DNA of 64,000 nt, taken from NCBI GenBank assembly GCA_963969595.1, contig OZ018411.1, positions 10,790,501-10,854,500 of the forward strand, in the 5' to 3' direction. A program made the position numbers and the translations under genes. The notes under the pieces were generated by a model that was given only the letters and a program-made list of their open reading frames with translations, was not told the DNA's origin and searched no databases. Of this stretch, positions 44,592 through 56,344 are shown one piece after another (position 1 is the stretch's first letter; every line of letters begins with the position of its first letter). This DNA comes from Neckera pumila (Eukaryota; Streptophyta; Bryopsida; Hypnales; Neckeraceae).

Positions 44592-45407
44592 GAAATTTCA
44601 ATCTTTTTTGGGAAAAACCTTGAATAGTTAGAAGATGGTAGCCTAAGAACTGGGTTTGGAGTCTTTGAAGAAAATTTAGGCTTGGAAGAAAAGAACTTGA
44701 TTCCAACATAAAAATGCCATTATTTTCATTTCCTTTGCTCTTCTTATTCTTATTCTAAAGTTTAACATCTTGTTACATGCATGCTTATATTCACCAAGAG
44801 CGATTTTGAGTTCAGCTCTCTACAAATTGAAAGGTTTTAAGAAGAATTCACATTGTTCAATGACTGTAATAGGAAATGTAGGTTTGTTGGAACTTTTTCA
44901 ATAGTAATAGAATGTCACAAGAATAAATCAACTATCCCAAAGATGAAGATCCATTTGCAAAAAAAATCCCAAAAGAAAACTTCTTAACAATTTTGTGTAG
45001 TCTCATTTCAAAAATTTGTAGAGCAAACTTTGAGAAGTTTTATTTTTGCTCGCCACCCAAGATTTAAAAAAGGTAGGACTCATTTTTGACAAGTTTTGAG
45101 CCTTTACTTTACTTGGGTCTATACTGTTATATATATAGCTTTCTTTCTATAATACTTTACCACTATCTTTAAGTGGTTGTTGAGTTAAAAATGATGGAAA
45201 TTTCAAAAATGAACAATAAAAGGTTCCTTTGAGAATTTTAAATTCTAGAAGCATATTGGTGAATCAAAAAATGTTGTGGTGAAGTGACAACATCACATAA
45301 GAAACAAAAAATTGGACCGCTTTTAGAGAATATAATTTTTTGGCGTCATTGGTTAGAATTTGAGCCTTCATGTTGATATTGATTATAACAATTGTTAAAA
45401 CAAGTGA
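44592..45407. other. Intergenic, no gene seen
   Basis: AT-rich DNA between B6 and element O. No supported feature. Confidence 0.45.
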
Positions 45408-45409
45408 TA

Positions 45410-45915
45410 AGGTAAACCAGCCTAATACCGCCAGCTTCCTATTTCTGCCATCCTACATTTGGCCCCATTTCCGCCATCCTTTATTTGCCCCATTTCAATT
45501 ACAACACTTATCTAAATCCATTTGCTTTCTTGACAATATCAGAGCATTAATGCATCTTATAGTCCCACTGGTTACATTTAGCCTTCAAGCTAGAATGCAA
45601 AGCCCAAAAAAATGGTTTCAAAGGATAATGTGTCAATCTTTCATTGGTCCACACTTAAGTGCCAATAGATACATGGAAGGATGGTTATGGGTTGTTAATA
45701 TGGCGTTTATGACTCCTTTTTATGGGCAGTTTTGTAATTTCAGGGTTGAACACTTCAAAAATTCACAAAAATTACAATTTTGATCGAAAAATTATAATTC
45801 CACTTGGATTTGATTTGTGAAACAAGCGCACACCATTCAAAAATACATACTCCTCTTAGAATTGACCCTAAGATATTCAAATTGAAAATCAAGGTGGTAA
45901 TAGGCTTGTCTACCT
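45410..45915. mobile_element. Family O, TA-flanked element (506 bp)
   Basis: The left AGGTAAACCAGCCTAATACC and the right end read inward AGGTAGACAAGCCTATTACC match at 17 of 20. TA at 45408-45409 and 45916-45917. A 137-codon frame crossing it is chance: it starts outside the element and has no motif. Confidence 0.65.
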
Positions 45916-46392
45916 TAGTGAGTTGAATGTATGTTGTTTTTGAACATCTGTTGGTTATCAATATATTGGTTCTCATACTACATTACCAAGGTGTGTGCAT
46001 ACAAACTCGCCTGATGTGAACCATTGTACAAGACACATACAATCACACTGAAGTCTATATTGAATAACCCTTTCTTATTTCTCCAATTGCAATACCTCTT
46101 GTTTCTAAACCAAGCCTTATCATTTGTATTTGTAAATATCTAATATAAATTCAGTGAAACTATAAATAATGTATTATGGTGCTGTAATACCTCCTTTATG
46201 ATTCTAAATATGCTCTAACCGCCACTTTTAACCCTAAAACATCATACAATTTAACATTGCCATTGACCTATGATTTAGACTGGCCTATTTAGATAACAAA
46301 CACTCTATATGCAACTTCATTGCTTTTATAAGAAAATTTAGGATTTTTTCACTTCATTTATGATTCCGCAATAGTGATACACCCTTCATTCA

Positions 46393-46948
46393 TTAACCCA
46401 TTAAGGACCACAGAATGGTCCAACTTTCTAAAATTGTGAAGATGTATTATAAATTGCAACTTACAATAAAAAATTTAATGACTCTCAAACAAATAGTTGT
46501 AAAACATGCTTCATAAATCATATCTATATAGTTAGATCTACTAGTACACAAATCAATATTTATCAATAAAAATTTGAAGCCAAAAATTGAAAATTCCTTC
46601 TAAAATTAATTATAGATTGAACATTTTCTATTTTTTATAAGTACTTTTTTCCTTTAATTTTAAAAATTTATTTCTAATTGTAGCATCTTTTAAGATTTTT
46701 ATTTTTTTATTCAAACTATTGTTTTTGAAGAGTCACTATTTGAACTAAAAAGTGATTACTGGTACGTATTGAATAATAGAATATTTGCAAAGCAAAGCCT
46801 TTGGAATCTACATTGCAAAAATATTAAAGAACTAACACAAGACTTTTCAAAAAAACTGATGGATGAAAAAATGCATTTTTGTGTGTTTGAGATGTGTTTG
46901 CATTCATTTGTTGTTCGAATTTTGAAAACCTGGTCCTTTAGGGGTTAA
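46393..46948. mobile_element. Family D-type TTAA-flanked element (D3)
   Basis: TTAACCCATTAAGGACCAC at the left and CTGGTCCTTTAGGGGTTAA at the right; 556 bp. The right terminus equals that of family A/B, the left is diverged. Non-coding. Confidence 0.6.
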
Positions 46949-47849
46949 AGTCACAAAATGAAAGAATTTTAATTTCAAGGTTCTGGTCATGAAACCATTT
47001 TTTACAAAAATTTGTAAAGAATAAAATATTGCAATTGCTATAAGTTAGTCATTAATACCGGTCAAGGTACTTTCCTACAACATGATAGTTGAATTGACTA
47101 TGCTCAAGCCTAATAATTTTCTAATATTCCTGCATATCTTTACTTGCATCTCTAAATAACCCTATCCAAAGCCAAATTTTGACTTGTCCAATTTTTAAAT
47201 TGTATTTTAATCATAAATACACCATGTGCACAAAAATTTGTTTTTTTTCATAAATCCAATAATTTTTAAATTCTTGTGTTATTTTTCTTAAAGTTTGTAC
47301 AATTTAGATTTGGCAAACTCTTCTCTGTACAAAATCTTTAGTTCAAAGAGTTTCAATACATTTTACCTTAATAATTATCCTGTATGAGTTCAAGATGTAG
47401 TCCTTAAATATGAAATAAGACAATAATCTTAAAAATTGACCATACAAAGAGGTTAACTTAGATTCATACTTGTTTCCCTGAACCAAATCCATAATCAATT
47501 CTAGTAGGAATTTTGAATTATTTGTTTCAAAATTTATCAACAAATATTGGATACATGACCCATTTATAACATCCAAACTTTGAAAAATACACAGTGGCAC
47601 AAATAGACTTCAACTAGATACACATAATGGCTTACCTTATACATATATATGCTCCTATGTATGGGGCTCAATTTCTACTATGTATAGGCCTATATCCAAT
47701 AGAGATCAAGCGAGTATCATATATAACAAGTAGCTATGCTATGAGAAGCTCCATCCATGTAATGCTAGCTCACATATCAAGTGAGGTCCTACTCAAACTT
47801 CTTCACATGTAACTATGAGGTGAGTACATCCAAAATCACACCCTTCATT
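46949..47849. other. Intergenic, no gene seen
   Basis: AT-rich. Frames of 85 and 61 codons (47343-47600 minus, 47627-47812 plus) have no recognisable features. Confidence 0.45.
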
Positions 47850-48115
47850 AAAGCACCGTCATCACTTGGTGTACATCTTCAAAATCAATATGTATGTATG
47901 TTGAAGGAAAGATTTTAGAACATCTAGCACAAATACTTGGACCCTTCATAACTTCAATATAGGGTTTCCAAATGTCACATGCTTTGGTGCGTTGAAACCT
48001 CCTTTCACTAGCCAAAAAGAAAATACAAAATTATGACGAGTCTAAGAATAACAACTACTTAGGCACAACAGTAAAAAAGAAGCAATTTGGGGGTACCCAC
48101 CTTAAGGTTCACACA
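47850..48115 (+). repeat. Dispersed repeat Q, copy 2
   Basis: Homologous to 3020-3270 (GATTTTAGAACATC, GACCCTTCATAA, TTTGGTGCGTTGAAACCTCC, CACTAGCCA). Confidence 0.5.
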
Positions 48116-48249
48116 CCCATTTCCATCACTTTAGGAATTCCTCCCTCATATACCAGCGGTGCACATTTTCTTTCTAGAATGTACTCCATTGATATATAAG
48201 GAAAGCGAATTAGGTGGATGCTGGGGTCGAAATGAATATGTCTACCTTA

Positions 48250-48366
48250 GAGCAGTCCCATAGCAACACACTCAAGCAAATCAATGGAGGACATTTCTCT
48301 ATCATAGAAGATCAATGGTACAGAACCTTTAGAGGCAAGTAGTGGCGTGTTGCTTTGGGGCTACTC
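48250..48366. mobile_element. Family S, TTA-flanked Tourist-like MITE (117 bp)
   Basis: GAGCAGTCCCATAGCAACAC and GTGTTGCTTTGGGGCTACTC are inverted imperfect termini, flanked by TTA at 48247-48249 and 48367-48369. It shares its right TTA with I1. Confidence 0.7.
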
Positions 48367-48369
48367 TTA

Positions 48370-48915
48370 GAGCATCTCCTGCACCCCTCCAAAGAAACCC
48401 TCCCCTCTAATTTTTGGATGATAAGCAATCAATTCTAGTGTATTTCACAATATATTTTCACTTTCCCCTTCAAATAAGGCCATATTTGAAGGGGTCACTA
48501 ACCCCTCTATACACTATATACTCTCTTGGGATTAACAAGTCGTCATAATAAATGATAGCTTAGGGCTAGTTTATACTTGGGTCCGGATTGAAGGCCGGCC
48601 GGAACTCTCCAAGTTTGAACCAATAGAATCACTCAATTTCTCTAAATCCAGCCCAAGGGCTTTATACTTGGGGCCGGATTGAACTACAACTCATCCTACG
48701 TGTCGTCTTAGGTGGCATGGTTTTGGCGCCAAACCATTTGGCCCCAAGGGAGCAAAAGCAATTACTTATTGCTTTTGCAAGTTCTATGACTTGTGATTGG
48801 TTGGAAGTATATTTTAGGGAGTTGCACTATTGGGGATACAAATGACCATCCCCTCGACATTAGATGGATATGGATTGAAGGAGCCTGGCTATTTGGAGGG
48901 CTGCAGGAGATGCTC
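48370..48915. mobile_element. Family I, TTA-flanked Tourist-like element (I1)
   Basis: Termini GAGCATCTCCTGCA / TGCAGGAGATGCTC are a 14-bp perfect inverted repeat, with TTA at 48367-48369 and 48916-48918. Compared with I2, a segment around 48551-48765 (starting TTAGGGCTAGTTTATACTTG, with GGGCTTTATACTTGGGGCCG inside) is extra and may be another insertion. No coding capacity. Confidence 0.8.
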
Positions 48916-48918
48916 TTA

Positions 48919-49454
48919 GTCAGTACAAAGCCTCCTCCGCCGTCGTTCCAGAGCCAGTGAGGATGGCAATCGTATTGAAGTTCCCCAACTGATGACATAA
49001 CATTTAGAAAAAGTTTTGAGTGTAACACATTATCGGAACTGCAACATCCAGCAAGGAAGGTCTGACTTTTTTTGTTTTTTTTGTTTTATTGACACAAGGT
49101 CCGGCTTGTTTTTGTTTTTGTTTTTTTTGACGCAAGGTCCGGCTTGTTTTGGGTAGCCAACACCACAACTTTTGCGCAGTATTTTGCTGTGCCAGAATGG
49201 CAATTATACTGTTGTAGGCTCCTCGATCATTCCTCCTCAATCTAGGAGCATTCCAACCTCCTTTTTGCACCGCCCATTTGCATTGCCAGACGGACACTCT
49301 TGGGTGTCATTGTCCAGGCGAACGCAGAACAGTCAAGCTTTTTTTTGTTCATGTAAGCTTGCCGCGTATACTTTGTCAAACAGTGAGCTTAGTAGTACGT
49401 GTCTGTGTGAGTCCCACTCTCAATAAAAGAGCGATGGTTCCAATGTCCAAACTC
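48919..49454. other. GC-richer stretch, no gene assigned
   Basis: A 97-codon minus frame (49004-49297) includes low-complexity Lys/Gln from a T-rich track. Near 49087-49147 the segment ACAAGGTCCGGCTTGTTTT is duplicated at a spacing of about 42 bp. Confidence 0.35.
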
Positions 49455-49457
49455 TAA

Positions 49458-49869
49458 GGGCCTGTTCGCATGCTGGACCGGACTGGACCTCCAACCGGGC
49501 CCGGGGAGGTTTGCATGGCAAAATTGGGAACCCGATCTCCAATGTGGAGCTCCGGTCCCGACTTTTCTCAACCCACCTTGATTATAGGACTTGCAAGCCT
49601 GATCTCTTCCCCCATCAACTCGACTTACTATTTTTCTAAATTTTTTCTCCTTTTGTGTCCTTGTCTCACCTATTCCAATACTTGCTTCCGTAGCTTGCCT
49701 CATACATTGGTTGCCACATGCCACTAAATTCCAAACGTTACAAAAAAAAGCGGAAATTCTCATTTGAGAACCGGTGCGCATCCGGAAGCAAGATGTGGCC
49801 TGGACCAAACCTCGGAGCTCAACGCTTGGAGCTTCACCTCTGTTCCGGTGCCTGCATGCAAACAAGCCC
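49458..49869. mobile_element. Family G, TAA-flanked Tourist-like MITE (412 bp)
   Basis: Left GGGCCTGTTCGCATGC and right end read inward GGGCTTGTTTGCATGC, then CCGGA in both; TAA at 49455-49457 and 49870-49872. The 158-codon minus-strand frame through it is fortuitous. Confidence 0.75.
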
Positions 49870-50073
49870 TAAGAGTCAGCTTACATGTGAGTTAGGTGGG
49901 CAGAAAAAGCAACTAAAAGACAAGAACAATTCCACCATAGAAGTAGGAGAGTGAGTTCCACCAATCCCAGTAATGCACTATAGAAGGAACATAAAAGGGC
50001 TTTCTAGATTTTGGTATTGTTGATTGTACCCACCCACTAATACATGTAAGCTGGCACTTAAAAGTTAAACTAA

Positions 50074-50560
50074 GACCATCTGCAATGCAACAATGGCAAA
50101 AGGCCATGCAACGGCAATTCGCAGGCCATTCCGCGAGGCCTCCACAATACCGATTCTTTATTTCAAAAATTTGACCCAATGCAAAGCCGGCAATCCAAAC
50201 GTCAAATGGACTTTTTGGTATTATAAAAAAAAAGGAAGAAAAGAATCTACATTAAAGAAGGGACTTTTCATGGAAACAAGGAAGGTTGAATTGATTAGTG
50301 CACATACCAAGAAACTTTTCTTGGCATCCATTGGATACAACTGCTTTTTATCATGATGACTCCCACGAATCAACTTGCCGAGAGTTTTCCCAGGGTTGGC
50401 AAAATGACAAAATATGCCAATCTCGGGGGGGCGCATACTGAGGCTGTGAAAGTGGAGGTCTCCATACTGATTGCATTGGAGCACACTTTTAATTAAAAAT
50501 TGTCATCCGCCCTGCACAATGCCGATACTGTGCGGAATGCCAGTTGCATTGCAGATGGTC
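50074..50560. mobile_element. Family H, TAA-flanked Tourist-like MITE (487 bp)
   Basis: Perfect 18-bp termini GACCATCTGCAATGCAAC and complement, with TAA at 50071-50073 and 50561-50563. Additional inner pairing (AATGGC, GCGGAATG). Non-coding. Confidence 0.85.
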
Positions 50561-50680
50561 TAAGCATGTCAAGAAGGATGTGCCAACAGAACACTTGTGG
50601 AACAAGTTTCGGGTGGATTGTAGTTGGACTTGATGGAACTCAGTTTTGCAATGGAATGTGTGTTTTCTACTTTGGAGTAA

Positions 50681-51933
50681 AAGCACCTCCTATAGCTTTC
50701 CAAACAAATAGCTCCTTCAATCAAGATCTGTCTAATTAACCCCTAAAAGTCCATTGTCCCTTCAGAGGACAAATGGGATTTTGGGCAGGTACCTAAGGGC
50801 TGAATTTTTGTCGTGATTTTTTGAAACTTTTTTTGAAGATAGAAAAATTGCTAAGCTTTGTAGGAATATATTCGTTTTTACAATTGGTGCCCAAAAAAAG
50901 AAGTTATGTCCAAATACGCTCAAAACAGGAGACAGGGGGTAGCAAAAAAATATTTGCATCTTTTTTTTTTATAAATTTTTTTTCTTATAGATTATATTTT
51001 TGTCTACTTAGAAAGATTTTATTCATTTCATTTGGATTTTTTATGAGAAAGTTATGGACAATCTTGTTTTGGGGGCACTTAGAGCATCTTCCTGAAAAAA
51101 ATAACTTTGCATGTTTCATTTTTGAATGCAAATTTGACAATTTTTCAGACAAAAAAGTTTTACAAGGTTTAGTTTTTTTGTTGGAATAATCTTATCACTG
51201 GATTTGGTGCTTTTTAATTCCATATAAAAGATATTCATATTTTAGATTTTCCTTCTATCTCGTACCTACTTCTACTTAACAATTTTTTTAGTAATGGAAA
51301 TTAAGTTTTTTTGGATTTCTTTTTTTCCCCCTAGATTCTCAACTTAATTTTTTGCTATAAATATTTAAAGCTCAAAACTACGTAGTGCAAAAAATTTAGT
51401 TAAAAATGTTCAAAGTCATAAAATCTAGTCCTACAATGTGCTAAAAACTTGTTTTTTTTACTTTAAACGCAGATATCTTGCAATCTATGCGGTCAAAAAT
51501 CCCAAGTTTTTTCTAACACATTCTCATACTAGTTGGGTGTAAGATTCTACAATTAGATGTGCAAAAAAAATATTTTTTCAATTTTTTTTACTCTCTGCTA
51601 TAAAAATGGCAGATTTGGATGTTTTTTGGCAGTAAAAAGGCCTTGGGCCTTTAGGGGTTAAAGAGAATAGCCACTTGAATCCCCAACAGTACAACTCACT
51701 AAATATACGTCCAACCAATCACAAGTTACAGAACTTGTAAAAGCAATAAGTAAGCTATGACAATTGCTAATCCCAAGAGAAAATATAGCTTGTAGAAAGC
51801 ACAAAGGTCCCTTTCAAATATAGAGAATTTAGGGGGCGAAAGTAAAGGTTGAGCTTGACATACACTAGAATTGATTGCTTATCATCCAAAAACTAGAAGA
51901 GAGGGGATACTTGGAGGGGTGCATGAGATGCTC
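50681..51933 (-). mobile_element. Family I element split by A2 (I2)
   Basis: Inverted copy of I1. The right end (GGGTGCATGAGATGCTC) is followed by TAA at 51934-51936; the left end is degenerate (AGCACCTCCTATAGC after TAA at 50678-50680). About 330 bp without the nested A2. Confidence 0.65.
50736..51661 (+). mobile_element. Family A element nested in I2 (A2)
   Basis: TTAACCCCTAAAAGTCCATT to CTTGGGCCTTTAGGGGTTAA, 926 bp with both TTAA intact. Landmarks: CCTTCAGAGGACAAATGGG, GGGCAGGTACCTA, TTATGGACAATCTTG, GGTGTAAGATTCTAC. Confidence 0.85.
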
Positions 51934-51943
51934 TAAGATAGTG

Positions 51944-52228
51944 CTGCTCTAAAAGTTGCCCACTCTCTTAAAGCGATCATGACACAGAGATACATTTTAT
52001 TTTCTTCAATTATCAATAGTATTATATTTCAAAAGGTGGATGCTTTCAGTTAGTGACTACTGTATTTCAACTTCAAAAATTCGTGACTAATTCCACAAAG
52101 GTTCCAAAAATCAATGAAATAACTTGGGTTGGATGCCAATTCCATTTTTTTTTGTATCAAAATTTACTGAAAATTGTTTCTAGAGTTTAGCAATCAACTC
52201 TTAAATAGTTGCTTTAAGAGCAGACAGG
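51944..52228. repeat. R-family element
   Basis: CTGCTCTAAAAG at the left pairs with CTTTAAGAGCAG at the right. Contains the R core (TTCGTGACTAATTCCACAAAGG, TGGGTTGGATGCCAATTCCA). Target duplication not clear. Confidence 0.5.
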
Positions 52229-52354
52229 GTTAATTTAAATTTTTTTCACTACCCATATTGATTTCAATTTTTTTTTACTTTGCAAAATTGAGTTGAAATT
52301 GGGGGAGTGTGTGTGTGACTGAATTTTACCCTTAAAAAATGTTGTGTAGACAAA

Positions 52355-52885
52355 GACATGAGATAGAAGAAAATACTAAATTCTTAATAGCTTTAAGATA
52401 GAATTGAAACACATTAATCCGCTAAAGGTGAGATTGTTCTAGCAAACAAACAAAATCCTATGGAACTTTTTTTGAAAAATTACAAAAATTGAGTTAAAAA
52501 AATGAAGCCTATGAGTTGTTTTTTGAAGAAGATCCTATGACTGCCCCAAAAGCAAGACTCTCTACAACTTTCTCATCACTAATTAAAATAGAATGAATCA
52601 AATCTTTCCAAGGAAATAAAAACTTTTTCTATAAGAAACCAAAAAATTTAAAATATTAATATTTTGAATTTTTGCATATTATGTTGTTGTTTGATGAGCT
52701 CTATTTTGAACTCAGTGTGGCAAAACTTTTGCTCACATGCATCAATTGAAATAAATATGATAGTCATAAAAAGCTAGTATATTTTTCTATCTTCCAAAAA
52801 AATTTAAAAATATCAAACCAAAATTGGGATTAAAGGAACTTGCCCGAACATTCAAGTGCTTTTGAAGAGGGCGTTTGGTTCTTTA
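52355..52885 (-). mobile_element. Truncated family A element (A10)
   Basis: Inverted A sequence: TTCTTAATAGCTTTAAGATAG, AATCCGCTAAAGGTGAGATTG, then the inner module TCTACAACTTTCTCATCAC, ending near GTTTGGTTCTTTAAATG. One end is missing and the TTAA is lost. Confidence 0.5.
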
Positions 52886-54128
52886 AATGTATTCTACTAA
52901 GACAATGGCAATAAAATGTCTCAAATAGTCCCATGGCACAAGTAGAAGCTCTTACCTTACTTCATAGAAAAAAGGATGTATTGAAAATTGATTTTGGGTA
53001 GAAGGAATTGTAATAATCCCTAATATTAACAAAGAAGTTGCTATAGGTATTCATGTTGTTTGCATTTAAACTTTTTAGGTAATTTTGATTCAAAATATAA
53101 CATTATGTTGTTATTCAAATAAATGAAATTATTCATTAAATATTCCAATGAAAACTTCCTTTCTAAAAGAATTTTGATTTCACCAAACATTGCAATTTTT
53201 TATAACCCTGTAGCAAAAGTACTTTTGAAGATTGTATTATCTTATATACTCAAATAGACTTTTACATTATATTATACAAACCATTTAAAAAATTCAATAG
53301 ACCATAATTTGCAATCTTTATTGAAATAATGAAGCTATTTAACTCTATAAATATAATGATTATGAAAGAAATATCATTTTCTTGTCTAAATGCATATACA
53401 TTCATCCTAGTATGAAATTATATAATTACCATAATTTTCAATACCTTCTAAAAATGCATAATTTGAGCCAAAAATAGATTTAATAAATAAGAAAGATTAG
53501 CTCTAATTTTTTTGGTAAACCATAATAATTTGCATGAACTATTGTAGTTTAGTTGTTTTTGTCTTTTATTTAAATCAAATTATTTTTAAAGTTGAATTGT
53601 ATAGTGAATCTTCAACAAGGGCTTGGTGTCCAAATGGAACTTTATAACCATATTTTTGCATTGTAGTGTGGTACTTCTAGAACTCTTTTCTACAAGAGAG
53701 ACCACTCTATCGTTGTCAAGTGTTAAAGATGCAACAAACAAGTCTAAAATAAAGAAAGAAATTGGCATTAACAAGACAATACTTTAGAGAAGAAAGTAGA
53801 AAGTAAATAGCAACAAGCTAAACCATATTTCAATCTTTGTTGAAACATGGGCCAAAATAAAATATCTTCTTTATGAATTCAAATGACATTGCGACTCCAT
53901 TTCTAAATAATGTTATATTTCACTGAACCTATTTTTTTCAAACCTCTATTTCTTCTTGAAATTAGAGAGTTTATTCATTCAAGGTCCCACAATAGAGTCT
54001 ACTCAATATTATATGCAACACCAAAGAAATTGATTTTAACAGTAAGATAACCATATCCATTGTGGACCCTCTCTCAACTGAGTCCCTTGTCTATATTGGT
54101 ACAAGAATCTTTTGGGTAGAAATGTTAT
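52886..54128. other. AT-rich intergenic, no gene seen
   Basis: No terminal repeats or coding-like segments; many homopolymer tracts. Confidence 0.45.
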
Positions 54129-54362
54129 ACAAGTATAGATAGGGGACACAACTGGGAGAGGTTTCATAATGAGGGTCCATAATGCTCAAATGTTAGACAA
54201 GTATAGATAGGGGGACACAATTGGAAGAGGTTCCATAATGAAGTTCCCTAATGCTAGACAAGTATAGATAGGGGACATGAATTGAGAGAGGTTCCATAAT
54301 GGGGTTCCTTAATGCTAGACAAGTATAGATAAGGGATACAATTGGAAGGGATTCCATAATGC
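54129..54362 (+). repeat. 61-bp minisatellite, about four units
   Basis: ACAAGTATAGATA recurs at 54129, 54197, 54258 and 54319 (spacings 68, 61, 61). Units include GGGGACA, GGAAGAGGTTCCATAATG-type segments and TTCC(C/T)TAATGCTAG. Confidence 0.9.
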
Positions 54363-54374
54363 ATACCTTAATAA

Positions 54375-54464
54375 GAGCAGCCCCACTTCAATATTGGGAA
54401 GCAACACTTCAAATATTTTGTACCATTGATCTTAGAAGTTGCCCAAGTTGCAGTGGGGCTGCTC
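54375..54464. repeat. Small GAGCAG inverted-repeat unit
   Basis: GAGCAGCCCCACT and AGTGGGGCTGCTC are inverted 13-bp arms, preceded by TAA. No matching TAA follows the right end, so it may be truncated. Related to S and to the single end near 4171. Confidence 0.5.
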
Positions 54465-54476
54465 GTTGTTGCCTTA

Positions 54477-55796
54477 GAGCATCTCCTGCAGCCCACTCAA
54501 ACACCCCTGCCAACGAAGTTTTGGATGGCCGAGGGAAATCCAATCCCCCACGGCACTGTAGACAAGGATGTAGAGGTGCGGGGCCTCTCAATTTTGTCTT
54601 TGTTGCACTAGAATTTCTAATTCTACAAGGACCCTCTGAGGTCCCTCTTGTCATCGAGTTCCGTATTTTGGCAGGTCAAGGGTTAACCCCTAAAGAACCA
54701 TTGTCCCTTCGAAGGACAAATGCATTTTTGGGCAGGTACCTATGGGCTGAAATTTTCTTCTGACTTTTTGAAACTTTTTTTGGAGGTAGAAAAGCTGATT
54801 AACTTCATAGGAATATAGTTTTTTTCACAATTGGTGCTTGGGAACAAAAGTTATGACCAAATAAGCTCAAAACAGGGGACGGCGGGTAGCAAAAAAAATT
54901 TGCAACTTTTTTTTTTTTTTTCCAAGTATTTTTTTTCTCATAGATTATATTTTTGTCTATATGGAAAGCTTTGATTCATTTCATTTGGATTTTGTATGAG
55001 AAAGTTATGGACATTCTTGTTTTTTGGGCAGTTAGAGCATCTTTTTGAAAAAAATAACTTGTAGGATTCATTTCTGAATGCAATTCTTCAAATTTTTGAA
55101 TTTTTATTTTTTTGTATGGTTTAATTTACTTGCTAGAGTAATCTCACCATTGGAATTAATGCATTTTATTCCCACCTAAAATATAGAAATATTCTAGATT
55201 TTCCTTCTATCTTGTACCTACTTCTACTTAACAATTTTTTTAATAATAAAAATTAAGTTTTTTTGAACTTTTTTTTTTTTGGTTAGATTCTCAACTCAAT
55301 TCTCCAGTATAAACACAAAAAGCTCAAAACTCTGTAGTGCAAAAAAATAAAGTTAAAAATGTTCAAAGTCAAAAAATCTAATCCCACAATGTGCTGAAAA
55401 ACTTGTTTTTTTCCCTTTAAATGCAGATATCTTGCAATTTGTGCAATCAAAAATTCTGAAATTTTTTCCACACACTCTCATACTAGTTAGGTGTAAGATC
55501 CTACGGTTAGATGTGGAAAAAAAACATTTTTCAAGTTTTTTTACTTTTTGCTATAGAAATGGCAGTTTTGAGTGTTTTTTGGCAGAAAAAGGGCCTCGGT
55601 CCTTTAGGGGTTAAATTAATGAGAAAGTTGCCTTGGGGAAGCCGCAAGCTTTCTCCATTGGCTCTGCACCATCATTTGCCGGCCCTCTTCTTCCGGTCTG
55701 CAGGAGCTTTTCCAACCCCGCTCACTTTGATTTCACCACTCTTCCCTCCAAAGCCCATTTGGCAGGGTCAAACCAAGAGGGCTGCAGGAGATACTC
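54477..55796. mobile_element. Family I element split by A3 (I3)
   Basis: Termini GAGCATCTCCTGCAGCCC and GGGCTGCAGGAGATACTC, TTA at 54474-54476 and 55797-55799. About 390 bp without A3. Its inner sequence is diverged from I1. Confidence 0.75.
54683..55614 (+). mobile_element. Family A element nested in I3 (A3)
   Basis: TTAACCCCTAAAGAACCATT to CTCGGTCCTTTAGGGGTTAA, 932 bp, both TTAA intact. Confidence 0.9.
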
Positions 55797-56077
55797 TTAA
55801 CTTTACTAAACTCAAAAAGAGGGGGGGGGGGCACATTTTATGTTGTGACTCCAACATTTGCAAGTTATGAATCTTGTGTAACTTACAATGTTGAAAATAC
55901 CTCATGTCACATACTACTTGCTGCTACGGTATTTGATTATTTTCTACACTAAAATTCAAGTTGTATAATGGAATCCTGGAACTCAATGCTGGAATGCATG
56001 TGTAGTGACTCATCCTCTAAAACATGTTTCACATGAATGAAACTTTGGCTGAACTCATGTAAGGTGGTCTACTCTAA

Positions 56078-56322
56078 TTAACCCTTTACATACTAAGAAT
56101 CCATGATTTTAAATTGCGGACCTCGATTGATCATACTGTAGAAAGTACATTCTAAATGGGATTTTTTTTTATATTGTTAGCTTGAGTGAAGAACATTGCA
56201 TGCATTGGTTTAAATAAATAATTGTTAAAATAAATTAAAAAACACACCGTATAAACTCTTCAAAATTTCTTAAAAAAACACGTGAGACCGGATTTGGGCT
56301 TCTTAGAGTACGTGAGGGTTAA
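56078..56322. mobile_element. Family D-type TTAA-flanked MITE (D4, 245 bp)
   Basis: TTAACCCTTTACATACTAAG at the left and GAGTACGTGAGGGTTAA at the right. A short inverted terminus (TTAACCCT) with TTAA at both ends. Non-coding. Confidence 0.5.
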
Positions 56323-56344
56323 GCTGATTGCATTTGGAGGAAGC

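Noticed and set aside
45370..45783. 137-codon plus-strand frame
   Set aside because: It begins outside element O and ends within it, with no recognisable motif and no splice or codon evidence.
49389..49865. 158-codon minus-strand frame as a gene
   Set aside because: It coincides almost exactly with MITE G, including both of its termini, so the open frame is a product of GC-rich inverted repeats.
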